Origin: an uncultured Clostridia bacterium
GTDB lineage: Bacteria; Bacillota; Clostridia; Oscillospirales; Oscillospiraceae
Assembly (NCBI GenBank): GCA_946006895.1
Contig: CAMFZO010000004.1
Coordinates: forward strand, 1-30,083
Length of the DNA stretch: 30,083 bases
Reading direction: 5' to 3'
The notes under the pieces are model-generated. The model saw nothing but the letters and a program-made list of their open reading frames with translations, was not told where the DNA came from and ran no database searches. The translations under genes and the position numbers were made by a program. Positions 29,202 to 30,083 of the stretch are shown piece by piece. The first letter of the stretch is position 1. Every line of letters begins with the position of its first letter.

Positions 29202-29908
29202 GATTCTCCCTCCAGTTCGAGGAAAACATCCTCCAGAGAATCGTCACCCTTGACTTCCTCCATGGTACCGGAGCGGATCAGCTTCCCGCCCTTGATGATG
29301 GCAACCTTGTCGCATAGCTTTTCCGCCACTTCCAGCACATGGGTAGAGAAGAAGATCGCCCCTCCTGCGTCACAGACATCCCGCATCATTCCCTTGAGCA
29401 GATGGGATGCCTTAGGGTCAAGCCCTACGAAGGGTTCGTCCATGATGATGAGCTTCGGCTGATGCAGCCACGCCGCAATGATCGCCAGCTTCTGCTTCAT
29501 GCCGTGGGAGTAGGCGGCGATGGGCTGCGCAAGATCCTCCGTCAGTTCAAAAAGGTCGGCGTATTTCCGGATGCGTGTCTGCCTGTCCTGCGCACTGACG
29601 CCAAAAACATCCGCGATGAAGTTCAGATATTTGATGCCGGTCATGTAGTCGTACAGATCGGGGTTGTCGGGAATGTAGGCAATCTCCCGTTTGCAGGCAA
29701 GCGGATCGGTTTGAACAGATTTTCCGTCAATCAGGATCTCCCCCTGGTCAAACCGCAGAATACCCACCACGGATTTCAGCGTTGTGGTTTTTCCCGCGCC
29801 ATTGTGGCCGATGAAGCCATAGATTTCACCGGGGTTGATATGTAAGTTCAGATCGTCTACGGCTTTTTTCTCACCGTATGTTTTTGTCAAATGATTGATT
29901 TTCAGCAT
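29195..29908 (-). CDS. ABC transporter ATP-binding protein
   Basis: A 237-residue ABC ATPase with all motifs: Walker A GHNGAGKTTT (near 36), a Q-loop region in YIPDNPDLYDYMTG, signature YSHGMKQKLAI (near 138, a variant of LSGGQ), Walker B KLIIMDEPFVGLDP and switch His in FFSTHVLEVAE. ATG 29908 is chosen because GGAGG lies 8 bases upstream; the longer reading uses a TTG inside that ribosome site. It pairs with the permease that follows. The variant signature SHGMKQK is common in ABC-2 exporters of the CcmA/YtrB type. Confidence 0.94.
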   Translation of the reverse strand: MLKINHLTKTYGEKKAVDDLNLHINPGEIYGFIGHNGAGKTTTLKSVVGILRFDQGEILIDGKSVQTDPLACKREIAYIPDNPDLYDYMTGIKYLNFIADVFGVSAQDRQTRIRKYADLFELTEDLAQPIAAYSHGMKQKLAIIAAWLHQPKLIIMDEPFVGLDPKASHLLKGMMRDVCDAGGAIFFSTHVLEVAEKLCDKVAIIKGGKLIRSGTMEEVKGDDSLEDVFLELEGESC

Positions 29909-29944
29909 TTCATTATCCTCCAATTTGGTTTTTCTCGGTTTTCG

Positions 29945-30083
29945 TCACTGTTTCGCCAGCATAGCAGCACCCGCGCAGGCAAGGCCGATGCCAAGCAGAG
30001 TGACGGCAGTTTCCGCTTCCAGACTGCCCAGACAGGACAGCACCACAACGGCAACGCCCATAGCCAGGGTCACGGCCTTGAAA
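29945..30083 (-). CDS. Small membrane protein, C-terminal part (5' end beyond window)
   Basis: The visible 45 residues end the protein: FKAVTLAMGVAVVVLSCLGS, then LEAETAVTLLGIGLACAGAAMLAKQ and TGA. Two hydrophobic segments are joined by a short acidic loop. I recall similar small membrane proteins ahead of ABC-2 exporter pairs in gut Clostridia, but cannot name a family. It lies 36 bases upstream of the ATPase start and probably belongs to the same operon. Confidence 0.65.
   Translation of the reverse strand, partial: FKAVTLAMGVAVVVLSCLGSLEAETAVTLLGIGLACAGAAMLAKQ

Overview
The window (about 57% GC by eye, AT-rich only in short intergenic stretches) looks like the chromosome of a spore-forming Gram-positive anaerobe of the class Clostridia. 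Gene content and protein wording fit Oscillospiraceae-type gut bacteria, but that placement is inference. Support comes from SpoIIID, an M50 protease of the SpoIVFB type, strong AGGAGG ribosome sites, TTGACA/TATAAT promoters, and a selD-yqeB-yqeC selenium/molybdenum cluster.

Left part (1-8.7 kb). A leftward operon encodes a WecG/TagA glycosyltransferase, a thymidylate-kinase-like protein and a DJ-1/PfpI protein cut by the window edge. Diverging from it is a Cys-tailed protein with a sigma-E-like promoter. Next comes a leftward operon yqeC-yqeB-selD-IclR regulator (maturation of selenium-dependent molybdenum hydroxylases). It is divided by back-to-back promoters from a short ModE-like regulator whose mRNA appears leaderless. 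murA and a TRIC-type membrane channel follow.

Middle (8.7-19.4 kb). A DUF2975 membrane protein, a YozG-like HTH protein and a DUF4173-like membrane protein form one module. Then come spoIIID and the amino-acid block serC, serA and gdhA, separated by hairpins. A leftward thyA-folA-DUF2079 operon meets gdhA at a shared bidirectional terminator. A VanZ/DUF2238-like membrane protein follows.

Intergenic and tRNA region (19.4-21.7 kb). An AT-rich ~340-bp MITE-like element with ~30-bp terminal inverted repeats lies before tRNA-Pro(CGG). An 80-aa membrane protein overlapping an M50 protease comes next, then tRNA-Ser(UGA) and tRNA-Ser(GCU). A mirrored array of small hairpins separated by GTGAAAT/ATTTCAC spacers follows the tRNAs.

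Right part (21.7-30.1 kb), an accessory region. Two copies of a hairpin-rich repeat (21568-21719 and 25698-25765) bracket gene debris (a thioredoxin C-terminus, an ABC-ATPase N-terminus that lost its start codon, a GyrI C-terminus) and two intact genes: an AraC-GyrI regulator and a short UvrA-like ATPase. These two genes share a 16-bp promoter box at identical spacing from their -10 hexamers. Beyond lie a cysteine hydrolase, a flavodoxin-family protein with a DUF3795 protein, and a two-gene ABC-2 exporter with an upstream small membrane protein cut by the window end.

Most interesting signals: the mirrored hairpin array, the hairpin repeat pair around the scarred region, the shared AraC/UvrA box, the leaderless ModE-like gene with a ModE-box-like palindrome, and the two-gene SpoIVF-like unit.
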